A DNA stretch of 64,000 nt, taken from Pseudomonadota bacterium. GTDB taxonomy: Bacteria > Pseudomonadota > Alphaproteobacteria > Rhodospirillales > Magnetospirillaceae. Shown here one piece after another: positions 1 through 8,642 of the stretch (its first letter is position 1; every line of letters begins with the position of its first letter). A program made the translations under genes and the position numbers. The notes below the pieces were generated by a model. That model had not been told where the DNA came from, did no database searches, and worked only from the letters and a program-made list of their open reading frames with translations. The stretch covers positions 1 through 64,000 of the forward strand of contig JAJZUL010000013.1 of the NCBI GenBank assembly GCA_021848545.1. Direction: 5' to 3'.

Positions 1-118
1 GAGGCTCCATCGGGGCCTCGGAGCGCAAGCGAGGATAGCCAAGGGCGCGGACGCGCCCGCCCGGCGATTGAGGGAAATATACATAATGCAGGGGAAGCGG
101 GTTCACCCGATTCCCCTG
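1..118 (-). repeat. Dispersed repeat family A, copy 1 (cut by window edge)
   Basis: This is the hairpin-proximal part of a dispersed repeat, reading on the minus strand and truncated by the start of the window. It carries the family landmarks: the CTTGCGCT/AGCGCAAG and GGCTATCCTC blocks, an A/T-rich linker around TATACATAAT, and the terminal hairpin (AGGGGAA paired with TTCCCCT) next to ATCGGGTGAA-type sequence. This copy also has the optional internal hairpin module (GAGGCTCC..GGGGCCTC). Confidence 0.85.
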
Positions 119-137
119 TGACGGGGATGGTGATGTG

Positions 138-166
138 GTGACGGTGGCGTGCGGATCTGGTATAAT
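138..166 (+). promoter_or_regulatory. Sigma-70-type promoter
   Basis: A perfect -10 box TATAAT at 161-166 is preceded by GTGACG at 138-143 with a 17-bp spacer. Transcription would start near 173, about 26 nt before the ATG at 199. Confidence 0.55.
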
Positions 167-198
167 CGCCCCGTTTCGTCGGTGATGGCCGTTCCGCC

Positions 199-1092
199 AT
201 GTCCGTGTCGCCAATTTCTCTTTTTGGTAGTTTGTATACCGGATATCCCGCCTATCCGGCGGCGGCCGCGACGACGGGCGGCTTTAGCGCGGCGTATCCT
301 GAGGGCGGCTTTTTTTCGCTGGCCTCGGGCAGCAGCACCTTTCTCGCCAGTGTGCTCGGTGGGTCGATCTTTATGGGAACCAGCGGCGGAACGCAGACCG
401 ATCCGATCTCGGTTTCCTCCTATTTCGCGCAAGGATACGGCTTCTCCGATTTGAACAGCGCCGTGTCGTCGTACCAATCGTCCCTGTCGCAATTGGTCTC
501 GGCGCCGGTTCAGGTGTCGTCCTTCGACGCGCAGCAGGCATTGAGCGGCCAGTCGGTCTCGCTGAGCGCCGGCGCCTATGACGCGGCCTCCACCTTCGCT
601 CAGGACACCAGCCGGCTTCTGAACCGCCTGTCCAATATCGCCGGCACGCCCGGCGATTCCGCGTCCGGCGTGGCCGCGGACCTGCAGGTGGCGATCGGTT
701 CGGCGATCTCGGCGAGCTACCAGATCAATACGGGCTACAACCTGCCCAATTCCATCGGCGCCTATGGGTTCAGCGCGACCACCCCCGGCGCCCATGTGGT
801 CGATGCCTCGGCCATCGGCCTGACCCAATCGGGCAATGCGGTTTCGTTCGACAGCGCCACTCTGCAAAGCGCCTATGCCACCGATCCCTTCGCCACCACC
901 GATCTGCTCAACACGGTGATCGCGACCGTGAACAACGTGGTCGGTGCCATTGCCGGCGCCAATGGTCTGGCGAACGGGCAGGGGAGCGCGGGGGCCGCGA
1001 CTTCCGCCTTTTTTCCGCCCTCCGTCAATCCGTCGGGCAGCTCCGCCTATCTGGCGGCGGCCGACGCCTATCAGCTCGCCTCGATTCTGTGA
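199..1092 (+). CDS. Hypothetical Ser/Ala/Gly-rich protein with FliD-like C-terminal segment
   Basis: This 297-aa protein is low in charge and rich in Ser, Ala, Gly and Tyr, with no lipobox and no clear hydrophobic anchor. Residues 1-80 are repetitive (GY, AAA, GGF motifs). The rest is more helical. Around residues 200-250 the pattern (IGL, then VSFDSATLQSAYATDP, then a hydrophobic helix) resembles the segment near the C terminus of flagellar cap/hook-associated proteins, where a short strand is followed by a Lys/Asp-Ala helix. That similarity is weak and by eye only. The gene stands alone behind its own promoter and is followed by tandem family A repeats. The start ATG lacks a good Shine-Dalgarno. 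Function unknown; a surface or flagellum-associated role is only a possibility. Confidence 0.6.
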   Translation: MSVSPISLFGSLYTGYPAYPAAAATTGGFSAAYPEGGFFSLASGSSTFLASVLGGSIFMGTSGGTQTDPISVSSYFAQGYGFSDLNSAVSSYQSSLSQLVSAPVQVSSFDAQQALSGQSVSLSAGAYDAASTFAQDTSRLLNRLSNIAGTPGDSASGVAADLQVAIGSAISASYQINTGYNLPNSIGAYGFSATTPGAHVVDASAIGLTQSGNAVSFDSATLQSAYATDPFATTDLLNTVIATVNNVVGAIAGANGLANGQGSAGAATSAFFPPSVNPSGSSAYLAAADAYQLASIL

Positions 1093-1097
1093 TGGCG

Positions 1098-1318
1098 GCC
1101 GCGTCCGCGCCCTGGGCTATCCTCGCTTGCGCTGCGGCGGCCTCAACGGCCTAGTCGCTCCGCTCCAGGGGAATCGGGTGAACCCGCTTCCCCTGCATTA
1201 TGTATATTTCCCTCAGCCGGGCGGGCGCGTCCGCGCCCTGGGCTATCCTCGCTTGCGCTGCGGCGGCCTCAACGGCCTAGTCGCTCCGCTCCAATTCGCC
1301 TTCACTCGAGTACCCTGC
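1098..1318 (+). repeat. Dispersed repeat family A, tandem 1.5 copies
   Basis: A right-half copy (1098-1165) runs directly into a full copy (1166-1318). The full copy starts with the hairpin AGGGGAATCGGGT..ACCCGCTTCCCCT and ends with CCTTCACT near 1310. The two right halves (GCGTCCGCGCCCTGGGCTAT to CTCCGCTCCA) are almost identical, so the tandem arrangement looks recent. The gap between the upstream gene and glyQ is filled by this repeat plus about 75 bp without other recognisable signals. Confidence 0.88.
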
Positions 1319-1392
1319 CTCCGCCGGGGCGTCTTGACCGGTTCCGCCCGGCTGGGTAGGGTGTCCGCCTTCTTTTCAGAGCGTGTCCTCCC

Positions 1393-2268
1393 ATGGCCTC
1401 AGGCGGCAAGGTTCCCAGTTTCCAATCCCTGATTCTCGGCCTTCAGACCTTCTGGGCCGAGCGGGGCTGCGCCATTCTTCAGCCCTACGACATGGAGGTC
1501 GGGGCCGGAACCTTCCATCCCGCCACCACCTTGCGGGCGTTGGGGCCGGACCCGTGGGCCTGCGCCTATGTCCAGCCGTCGCGCCGGCCCAAGGACGGGC
1601 GCTATGGCGAAAATCCCAATCGCCTGCAGCATTATTATCAGTTCCAGGTGCTGCTGAAGCCCAGTCCCGAGGATGCGCAGGGGCTGTATCTGGATTCGCT
1701 CGCCCATCTCGGCATCGATCCCCTGGCCCACGACATCCGCTTCGTCGAGGACGACTGGGAAAGCCCGACCCTGGGCGCCTGGGGCCTGGGCTGGGAAGTG
1801 TGGTGCGACGGCATGGAGGTGACCCAGTTCACCTATTTCCAGCAGGTGGGCGGCATCGAATGCGATCCCGTCGCGGTCGAACTGACCTACGGGCTGGAGC
1901 GGCTGGCCATGTACATCCAGGGGGTCGAGAACGTCTACGATCTCGATTACAACGGCCATGGCCTGAGCTATGGCGACGTTTTCCTGCGGGCGGAAAAGGA
2001 TTATTCCGCCCACAATTTCGAACATGCCGGCATCGACATGCTGTTCCGTCATTTCGACGACGCCGAACGGGAATGCCAAAGCCTGCTGGCGGCGGGTCTG
2101 GCCCAGCCGGCCTATGACCAATGCATCAAGGCCAGCCACCGCTTCAACCTGCTGGATGCCAGGGGGGCGATTTCGGTGGCCGAACGTCAATCCTATATCG
2201 GCCGGGTCCGCGCCCTGGCCAAGGCCTGCTGCGAGGCCTGGCTGGCCGGCAGCGGGACGGGGGGCTGA
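1393..2268 (+). CDS. glyQ: Glycine--tRNA ligase alpha subunit
   Basis: GlyQ is the catalytic alpha subunit of the bacterial alpha2beta2 glycyl-tRNA synthetase, which charges tRNA-Gly with glycine at the expense of ATP in the cytoplasm. The 291-aa protein has the expected family length. It shows the class II landmarks near the N terminus ([27 protein letters not shown]) and the highly conserved block [12 protein letters not shown]. The stop codon is 5 bp before the glyS start, so the two subunits are co-transcribed and probably translationally coupled. The ATG has no strong Shine-Dalgarno; it was chosen because family alignment begins right after it. Confidence 0.97.
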   Translation: MASGGKVPSFQSLILGLQTFWAERGCAILQPYDMEVGAGTFHPATTLRALGPDPWACAYVQPSRRPKDGRYGENPNRLQHYYQFQVLLKPSPEDAQGLYLDSLAHLGIDPLAHDIRFVEDDWESPTLGAWGLGWEVWCDGMEVTQFTYFQQVGGIECDPVAVELTYGLERLAMYIQGVENVYDLDYNGHGLSYGDVFLRAEKDYSAHNFEHAGIDMLFRHFDDAERECQSLLAAGLAQPAYDQCIKASHRFNLLDARGAISVAERQSYIGRVRALAKACCEAWLAGSGTGG

Positions 2269-2273
2269 CGGAC

Positions 2274-4340
2274 ATGGCCGAATTTCTGCTGGAAATCCGT
2301 TCCGAGGAAATCCCCGCCCGCATGCAGGGCCGCGCATCCGAGGATCTGTCGCGGCTGGTGACCGAAGGCCTGAAGTCGGCCGGCATCGCCTATGAGGCCG
2401 CCCGCGCCTACGCCACCCCCCGGCGTCTGACCCTGGTGATCGAGGGATTGCCGGTGGCCGCGCCCGACATCAGCGAAGAGCGGCGCGGTCCCCGCGTCGG
2501 CGCCCCCGAGGCGGCGCTGGCGGGATTCCTGAAATCCGCCGGCCTGACCCGGGACCAGTTGGAACAGCGCGATACCGGCAAGGGCGAATTCTGGTTCGCC
2601 ACCATCGAGCGCAAGGGCCGCGCCACCGCCGAGGTGCTGAAGGAAACGGTGGAATCGGCCATGGCCGCCTTTCCCTGGCCCAAATCCATGCGTTGGGGGA
2701 TGCATGCGGTGCGCTGGGTGCGGCCGATCCGCTCGCTGTTGTGCCTGTTCGACGGCGCCGTGGTTCCCGCCGTCTTCGGGCCGATCACCGCCGCCGACAC
2801 CACCTGCGGCCATCGCTTCCTGGCGCCCGAACCCTTTGCCGTGACCGATTACGCCGATTACGCCCGCCGCCTTGCCGATGCCAAGGTGATTCTGGACCCG
2901 GTGGAGCGCCGCCACGCCATCCTGTCCCGGGCCGAGGCGGCGGCCGAAGCCGCCGGCTGTACCCTGCGCGCCGATGACGGGCTGTTGGACGAGGTCACCG
3001 GGCTGGTGGAATGGCCCCTGGTCCTGACCGGCGGGATCGACCCCCGCTTCATGGCGGTGCCGCCGGAAGCGCTGATCACCGCCATGCGCGCCCATCAGAA
3101 ATACTTCTCGCTGGTCGCCGCCGACGGATCGCTGGCGCCCCGTTTCCTGGTGGTGTCGGACCGCGAGCCGGTGGATGGCGGCGCGGTCATCGCGGCGGGC
3201 AACGAACGGGTGCTGCGGGCACGTCTGTCGGATGCGGCCTTCTTCTGGGATACCGACCGTCGCATCCCCCTGGCCGACCGTCTGCCCGGTCTGGCCGGCC
3301 GCCTGTTCTATGCCGGGCTGGGGACCATGCGCGACAAGGCCGCCCGCATGGCGGTGCTGGCCCGCCATCTCACCTTCGCGGTGGAAGGGGCGCACGCCGC
3401 CGACGCGGCCCGCGCCGCCGAACTGGCCAAGGCCGACCTGTCCACCGAAATGGTGGGCGAATTCCCCGAATTGCAGGGGATCATGGGCCGCTATTACGCC
3501 CTGGCCGGCGGCGAAACCGAAGCGGTGGCCCAGGCCATCGCCGACCATTACGCCCCGCTGGGGCCGACGGATACGGTGCCCACCGCCCCGTTGAGCCTGT
3601 GCGTGGGGCTGGCCGACAAGATCGATACCCTGGTGGGCTTTTTCGCCATCGGCGAGAAACCCACCGGCTCGAAGGACCCGTTCGCCCTGCGCCGCGCCGC
3701 CCTGGGGGTGATCCGCTCCATCGTCGAGAACAAGGTGCGCCTGCCGCTGATCCCCTTCCTGACCCTGGCCCACGCCCAGTTTTCCGGGGAGCTGGCGGCG
3801 GACGGCGAGACCACCGCCCGCGAATTGCTGGACTTCCTGGGCGAGCGCCTCAAGGTTCATCTGCGGGAACAGGGCGTGCGGCACGATCTGATCGCCGCCT
3901 CTTTCAGTTTCGGCGAGGACGATCTCGTCCGTCTGCTGGCCAAGGTGGCGGCCCTGGCCGATTTCCTGGCCAGCGACGACGGCGCCAATCTTCTGATCGC
4001 CTATCGCCGTGCCGCCAATATCGTGCGCATCGAGGACAAGAAGGACGGCGAGACCCGCGACCACGCCGTCGATGCCGCCTTGCTGACCGAGGCGGAGGAA
4101 AAGACCCTGGCCGAGGCTCTGGAGACGGCGCGTGACGCCGTCGCCCAGGCGCTGACCGCCGAGCGTTTCGCCGACGCCATGGCGGCGCTGGCCCGCCTGC
4201 GCCGTCCCGTGGATTCCTTCTTCGACGCCATCACCGTCAATGCCGACCGGGCCGAGCTGCGGGCCAACCGGCTGGGCCTGCTGGCCAACATCGGCGCCGT
4301 CATGGAAACGGTCGTCGATTTCTCCCGAATCGAGGGGTGA
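2274..4340 (+). CDS. glyS: Glycine--tRNA ligase beta subunit
   Basis: GlyS is the large beta subunit of the heterotetrameric glycyl-tRNA synthetase and carries most of the tRNA-binding surface. At 688 aa it has the usual family length. It starts with the typical [14 protein letters not shown]. In the middle it has the HD-like block around residues 380-420 ([20 protein letters not shown]). The C-terminal region is a DALR-type anticodon-binding segment ([20 protein letters not shown]). The ATG at 2274 follows the glyQ stop by 5 bp. An in-frame upstream start at 2121 would lie deep inside glyQ and was rejected. The end is followed by about 100 bp of ordinary spacer and then a family A repeat. 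Confidence 0.97.
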   Translation: MAEFLLEIRSEEIPARMQGRASEDLSRLVTEGLKSAGIAYEAARAYATPRRLTLVIEGLPVAAPDISEERRGPRVGAPEAALAGFLKSAGLTRDQLEQRDTGKGEFWFATIERKGRATAEVLKETVESAMAAFPWPKSMRWGMHAVRWVRPIRSLLCLFDGAVVPAVFGPITAADTTCGHRFLAPEPFAVTDYADYARRLADAKVILDPVERRHAILSRAEAAAEAAGCTLRADDGLLDEVTGLVEWPLVLTGGIDPRFMAVPPEALITAMRAHQKYFSLVAADGSLAPRFLVVSDREPVDGGAVIAAGNERVLRARLSDAAFFWDTDRRIPLADRLPGLAGRLFYAGLGTMRDKAARMAVLARHLTFAVEGAHAADAARAAELAKADLSTEMVGEFPELQGIMGRYYALAGGETEAVAQAIADHYAPLGPTDTVPTAPLSLCVGLADKIDTLVGFFAIGEKPTGSKDPFALRRAALGVIRSIVENKVRLPLIPFLTLAHAQFSGELAADGETTARELLDFLGERLKVHLREQGVRHDLIAASFSFGEDDLVRLLAKVAALADFLASDDGANLLIAYRRAANIVRIEDKKDGETRDHAVDAALLTEAEEKTLAEALETARDAVAQALTAERFADAMAALARLRRPVDSFFDAITVNADRAELRANRLGLLANIGAVMETVVDFSRIEG

Positions 4341-4441
4341 TGCCAAACCCCGGTGAGCGTGACTCATCGGGATTTGGTCAAGCCCGCGCGGCATTTGAGC
4401 GACGGATGAAACGGAACAACCTCGCTCCGTGAATGGCGTCA

Positions 4442-4625
4442 GGGTCATCGGGTGAAGGCGCGTTGGAGCGGAGCGACTAGGCCGTTGAGGCCGCCGCAGC
4501 GTGCGGAGAGGCCCCATCGGGGCCTCGGAGCGTAAGCGAGGATAGCCCAGGGAGCGGACGCGACCGCCCGGCGATTGAGGGAAATAGACATAATCCAGGG
4601 GAAGCGGGCTCACCCGATTCCCCTG
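4442..4625 (-). repeat. Dispersed repeat family A, copy with internal module
   Basis: A full-length copy on the minus strand between glyS and ppdK. It begins with GGGTCATCGGGTGAAGGCG at 4442 and ends with the hairpin arms GGGGAAGCGGG and CCCGATTCCCC. It contains the optional module with GGCCCC..GGGGCC self-complementarity near 4513-4530. The remaining intergenic bases, 4341-4441 and 4626-4717, show no further gene. Confidence 0.88.
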
Positions 4626-4717
4626 GTGAATGCGTCGCAATATGCCGTGAATCGATGTACATTCTTCAGGTCGGGGGGCGACCGATGGGCATTGCCCGCG
4701 AATGAGAGGGGGAGGCC

Positions 4718-7390
4718 ATGACGAAGTGGGTCTATGGATTCGGCGGCGGCAGCGCCGAGGGCCGCGCCGACATGAAGAGCCTGCTGGGCGGCAAGGGCGC
4801 CAACCTTGCCGAGATGAGCAATCTCGCCATACCGGTGCCTCCGGGCTTTACCCTGACCACCGAGATTTGCACCTATTACTACAAGAACGGCCAGACCTAT
4901 CCCGCCGATCTCGAAGCGCAGGTCATGGCCGCGCTGGCCCGGGTCGAGGAAATCATCGGCCTGAAGTTCGGCAACGATTCCGATCCCCTGCTGGTGTCTG
5001 TGCGCTCGGGCGCCCGGGCCTCCATGCCCGGCATGATGGACACCATTCTCAATCTCGGTCTGAATGACCGTTCGGTCGAGGGGCTGGCGGCGCGGTCCGG
5101 CGATCCCCGTTTCGCCTATGACAGCTATCGCCGCTTCATCCAGATGTACGGCAACGTGGTGATGGAAATCGATCACGACCGTTTCGAGGACATTCTGGAG
5201 GAGCACAAGCGGGAGCGCGGCCTCAAGCTCGATACCGATCTTTCCGCCGACGATTGGCGGGCGGTGGTGACCCAATACAAGGCGATGGTGGAAAAGACCC
5301 TGGGCAAGCCCTTTCCCCAGGATGTCCACGATCAATTGTGGGGGGCCATCGGCGCGGTGTTCGGAAGCTGGATGAACCAGCGGGCCATCACCTATCGGCG
5401 CCTGCACGACATCCCGGAAACCTGGGGAACGGCGGTCAACGTCCAGTCGATGGTGTTCGGCAATATGGGCGACGATTGCTGCACCGGCGTCTGTTTCACC
5501 CGCAATCCGTCCACCGGCGACAATGAGTTCTATGGCGAATTCCTGGTCAACGCCCAGGGCGAGGACGTGGTCGCCGGCATCCGCACGCCCCAGCAATTGA
5601 CCATCGCCGGGCGCGAGGCCCAAAGCTCGCCCCTGCCGTCGATGGAAGAGGTCATGCCGGCGGTGTTCAAGGAACTGAACGCCGTCCGCCACAAGCTGGA
5701 AGCCCATTACACCGACATGCAGGACATGGAATTCACCGTCCAGCGCGAACGGCTGTGGATGCTCCAGACCCGCACCGGCAAGCGCACCACCAAGGCGGCG
5801 CTGAAAATCGCCGTGGATATGGCCCGCGAGGGCTTGATCACCCGCAAGGACGCCATCACCCGCATCGATCCCGCGGCGCTCGACCAGCTTCTCCACCCCA
5901 CCCTCGATCCCAAGGCGCCGCGCACCCTGCTGGCGCGCGGCCTGCCCGCCTCGCCGGGCGCGGCCTCGGGCAAGGTGGTGTTCTCGGCCGACGATGCCGA
6001 AGCCTGGGTGCGCGACCGCAAGGAAAAGGTCGTGCTGGTCCGCATCGAAACCTCGCCCGAGGATATCGGCGGCATGCATGTGTCCCAGGGCATTCTCACC
6101 ACCCGCGGCGGCATGACCAGCCACGCCGCCGTGGTCGCCCGCGGCATGGGCACGCCCTGCGTCGCCGGGGCCGGCGAGATTCGCGTCGATTACGCCGCCA
6201 AGACCCTGACGGTGGCCGGCCGCACCGTGGGCGAGGGCGAGATCATCACCCTGGACGGGGCCACCGGCGAAGTGTTCCTGGGGGCGGTGGCCACCGTCCA
6301 GCCGGAACTGACGGGCGATTTCGCCACCTTGATGGAATGGGTCGATACCATCCGCACCCTGAAGGTGCGGACCAACGCCGAAACCCCCAACGACGCCGCC
6401 ACCGCCCGCCGGTTCGGGGCCGAAGGCATCGGCCTGTGCCGTACCGAACACATGTTCTTCGACCCCACCCGCATCATCGCCATGCGCGAGATGATCCTGG
6501 CCGAGGACGAGGCCGGCCGCCGCACCGCCCTGGCCAAGCTGCTGCCCTATCAGCGCCAGGATTTCATCGATCTGTTCCAGATCATGCAGGGGCTGCCGGT
6601 GACCATCCGCCTGCTCGATCCGCCCTTGCATGAATTCCTGCCCCACACCGACGCCGAGATCGCCGAGGTGGCCGCCGCCGCCGGTACCGATCCGGCCACG
6701 GTCAAGGCGCGCAATGCCGGTCTTTACGAGACCAATCCCATGCTCGGCCATCGCGGCTGCCGGCTGGGCATCACCTATCCCGAAATCTACGAAATGCAGG
6801 CCCGCGCCATTTTCGAAGCCGCCGTCCATGTCAGCCGCGAAACCGGCCGCACGGTGATCCCCGAAGTGATGATTCCCCTGGTGGGTGCCAAGCGGGAACT
6901 GGACATCCTGAAGGAGGCCGTCGTCGGGGTGGCCGAGGCGGTCTTCACCGAATCCGCCTATCGGGTCGATTACCATGTCGGCACCATGATCGAATTGCCC
7001 CGCGCCGCCCTGCTGGCCGGCGAGATCGCCGAAACCGCCGAATTCTTCTCGTTCGGCACCAACGATCTGACCCAGACCACCTTCGGCATGAGCCGCGACG
7101 ATTCCGGTCCGTTCCTGGCGGTCTATCGCGCCAAGGGCATCTATGACCGCGATCCCTTCGCCAGTCTCGACCAGCAAGGGGTGGGCGAACTGATCCGCAT
7201 CGCCGCCGAGCGCGGGCGCAAGACCCGCCCCGGTCTCAAGCTCGGCATCTGCGGCGAGCATGGCGGCGATCCCGCCTCCATCGCCTTCTGCCAGCGGACC
7301 GGCCTCGACTACGTCTCGTGCTCGCCCTATCGGGTGCCCATCGCCCGTCTGGCGGCGGCTCAGGCGGCGCTCGGCGGCGGAAACAAATAA
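4718..7390 (+). CDS. ppdK: Pyruvate, phosphate dikinase
   Basis: PPDK interconverts pyruvate, ATP and Pi with phosphoenolpyruvate, AMP and PPi, a reversible cytoplasmic step in gluconeogenesis or pyrophosphate-linked glycolysis. The 890-aa length is canonical. Domain order is an N-terminal ATP-grasp domain (GGKGANLAEMSNLAIPVPPG near residues 23-42), a swivelling phosphohistidine domain with the catalytic His at about residue 469 in GGMTSHAAVVARGMG, and a C-terminal TIM barrel with the PEP-binding signature ending in LKLGICGEHGGDP (catalytic Cys near residue 845). A good ribosome site (GAGAGGGGGAGG) precedes the ATG. The glyQ-glyS-ppdK neighbourhood is common in alphaproteobacteria, although a repeat element separates it here. 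Confidence 0.97.
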   Translation: MTKWVYGFGGGSAEGRADMKSLLGGKGANLAEMSNLAIPVPPGFTLTTEICTYYYKNGQTYPADLEAQVMAALARVEEIIGLKFGNDSDPLLVSVRSGARASMPGMMDTILNLGLNDRSVEGLAARSGDPRFAYDSYRRFIQMYGNVVMEIDHDRFEDILEEHKRERGLKLDTDLSADDWRAVVTQYKAMVEKTLGKPFPQDVHDQLWGAIGAVFGSWMNQRAITYRRLHDIPETWGTAVNVQSMVFGNMGDDCCTGVCFTRNPSTGDNEFYGEFLVNAQGEDVVAGIRTPQQLTIAGREAQSSPLPSMEEVMPAVFKELNAVRHKLEAHYTDMQDMEFTVQRERLWMLQTRTGKRTTKAALKIAVDMAREGLITRKDAITRIDPAALDQLLHPTLDPKAPRTLLARGLPASPGAASGKVVFSADDAEAWVRDRKEKVVLVRIETSPEDIGGMHVSQGILTTRGGMTSHAAVVARGMGTPCVAGAGEIRVDYAAKTLTVAGRTVGEGEIITLDGATGEVFLGAVATVQPELTGDFATLMEWVDTIRTLKVRTNAETPNDAATARRFGAEGIGLCRTEHMFFDPTRIIAMREMILAEDEAGRRTALAKLLPYQRQDFIDLFQIMQGLPVTIRLLDPPLHEFLPHTDAEIAEVAAAAGTDPATVKARNAGLYETNPMLGHRGCRLGITYPEIYEMQARAIFEAAVHVSRETGRTVIPEVMIPLVGAKRELDILKEAVVGVAEAVFTESAYRVDYHVGTMIELPRAALLAGEIAETAEFFSFGTNDLTQTTFGMSRDDSGPFLAVYRAKGIYDRDPFASLDQQGVGELIRIAAERGRKTRPGLKLGICGEHGGDPASIAFCQRTGLDYVSCSPYRVPIARLAAAQAALGGGNK

Positions 7391-7564
7391 AGTTCGAAAG
7401 CGCAGGTCGGGCTTTCCCGCCGCGCCAACCTGGATCATGATGCGGCCCGATCATGAGTCCTGGCGTGCCGACATGACCCTGGCGTTGATAGGCGACCGAA
7501 CGAAAACGGGGGCGGCGCCGGCGCTCGATATCCCGTCACCGTCCGATATCCCGCCCGCTGTGCA

Positions 7565-8473
7565 ATGACCATGCGCGCCGTTCCGCTTGTCCCGCCGGTT
7601 CCCGATCCGCCACGATCCCGTTCGCGGACCGCGCTCACCATCGTCGCCTGGCTGCTGGCGATCCTGTTTCACATTTTGTTGCTGCTGGTGCTGTGGTGGA
7701 GCCTGCGCCACCACCGTGTTCCGAAGCAGCCGGCCCCCATCACCGTCCAATTGGTGCCGCCGCCCAAGCCGGTGGTGAACCGTCCGAAGCCCAAGCTGAA
7801 ACCGGTGCCTAAGCCCAAGCCGCCGCCGGCGCCGCCTAAGCCCAAGCCGGAACCCAAACCAAAGCCGCTGCCGCCGCCGCCCCATCCGCATGCGGTGCCG
7901 AAGCTGATGCCGTTGCCGCCAAAGATCCAGTTCCAGAAAGGCAAGCTGGCCAAGACCTCCCATGCCGGGCGGCCGGCCCACCACGCCGCCCATCACGCCG
8001 CCCGTCACAAGGTCGCGAAGCCGGCGGCGCCGAAGCTTCCCGCCTGGCTGAGGGGCGACGTCCCCGTGCCGCCGCCCCGTCATCACCAGGGGATGACCAT
8101 GGGCAGCCGCGGGGCGCCGGGCAAGCATGTCCGCGAGGCGACCCAAAGCGAGCGCGATCTCATCCTGTCCCAGATTCTGGAGAGCTGGCACAAACCGCCC
8201 TTTCCCTGGGGACCGAAGGCGGTGGTCAGTATGCGGGTGGTGGTGCTGCCCAACGGCTATCTGGCGGCGCCTTTCAACGCCAAGGGCAAGTGGGACCCCG
8301 ATGCCGCCATCACCGATTTCAAATCGATGGCGCCGGGCGATCCCCGCCGCGACCTGCTGCTGACCCTGTATATGGCGATCCGGGTGGCCCAGCCCCTGAC
8401 CTTGCCCTCCGCCCTGAAGGCCAAGGCGCCGTTCCTGGCGGATCTGGATTTCCGGCTGAGCGATGTGCCTTGA
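7565..8473 (+). CDS. TolA/TonB-like membrane-anchored, proline-rich periplasmic protein
   Basis: This 302-aa protein has one strong N-terminal transmembrane helix (residues about 20-44, Leu/Ile/Trp-rich) after a short cytoplasmic stretch with Pro and Arg. A long Pro/Lys linker follows (repeated PKPK, PPP motifs, residues 55-120), then a His/Ala-rich stretch (PAHHAAHHAARHK, about 135-150), then a compact C-terminal domain from about residue 190. The C-terminal pattern (ESWHKPPFPWGPKAVVSMRV, then AQPLTLP and LDFRL) resembles the C-terminal domain of alphaproteobacterial TolA. The family role is to span the periplasm and couple inner to outer membrane, but no tolQ, tolR, tolB, exbB or exbD lies nearby. 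It could instead be a TonB paralogue. Upstream 7391-7564 holds no other gene. Confidence 0.65.
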   Translation: MTMRAVPLVPPVPDPPRSRSRTALTIVAWLLAILFHILLLLVLWWSLRHHRVPKQPAPITVQLVPPPKPVVNRPKPKLKPVPKPKPPPAPPKPKPEPKPKPLPPPPHPHAVPKLMPLPPKIQFQKGKLAKTSHAGRPAHHAAHHAARHKVAKPAAPKLPAWLRGDVPVPPPRHHQGMTMGSRGAPGKHVREATQSERDLILSQILESWHKPPFPWGPKAVVSMRVVVLPNGYLAAPFNAKGKWDPDAAITDFKSMAPGDPRRDLLLTLYMAIRVAQPLTLPSALKAKAPFLADLDFRLSDVP

Positions 8474-8482
8474 TAAATGGGC

Positions 8483-8612
8483 CTCAGGCGCCGGCGCTCG
8501 CGCTTGGCTATCCTCGCTCGCTTGCGCTCGCTCCGGCGCGCTGGTTATTGGTGCTCCGCTCCGCTTCGGGCGCATAGTCGGCCGCTAACGCGGCCTCCGG
8601 GTGCCGGTGGTC
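8483..8612 (+). repeat. Dispersed repeat family C, copy 1
   Basis: About 130 bp between the convergent TolA-like gene and hemN. It matches 20030-20160 in reverse orientation. Shared blocks are GGCCTCAGGCGCCGGCGCTC, CTCGCTCCGGCGCGCT, GCGCATAGTCG and CTCCGGGTGCCG. It shares the GGCTATCCTCGCT core with family A, so the families may be related. Confidence 0.75.
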
Positions 8613-8642
8613 GAAAGCGGGGGGTAATTAAACCGCTTTCGA
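8611..8642. terminator. Bidirectional hairpin between convergent genes
   Basis: TCGAAAGCGG (8611-8620) pairs perfectly with CCGCTTTCGA (8633-8642). The hemN stop codon lies in the AT-rich loop. There is no long U-tract, so this is a probable rather than certain terminator. Confidence 0.5.

Noticed and set aside
1098-1432. Protein reading VRALGYPRLRCGGLNGLVAP through family A repeats
   Set aside because: The same peptide appears wherever family A occurs in this phase, which marks it as a repeat artefact.
2193-4640. Very long minus-strand open frame antisense to glyS (815 codons)
   Set aside because: It is a GC-rich shadow of glyS, Gly/Gln/His-rich with no conserved motif, and runs into a family A repeat.
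4610-7438. 942-codon minus-strand open frame antisense to ppdK
   Set aside because: Shadow frame of ppdK; composition (His, Gly, Gln) is typical of antisense translation in high-GC DNA.
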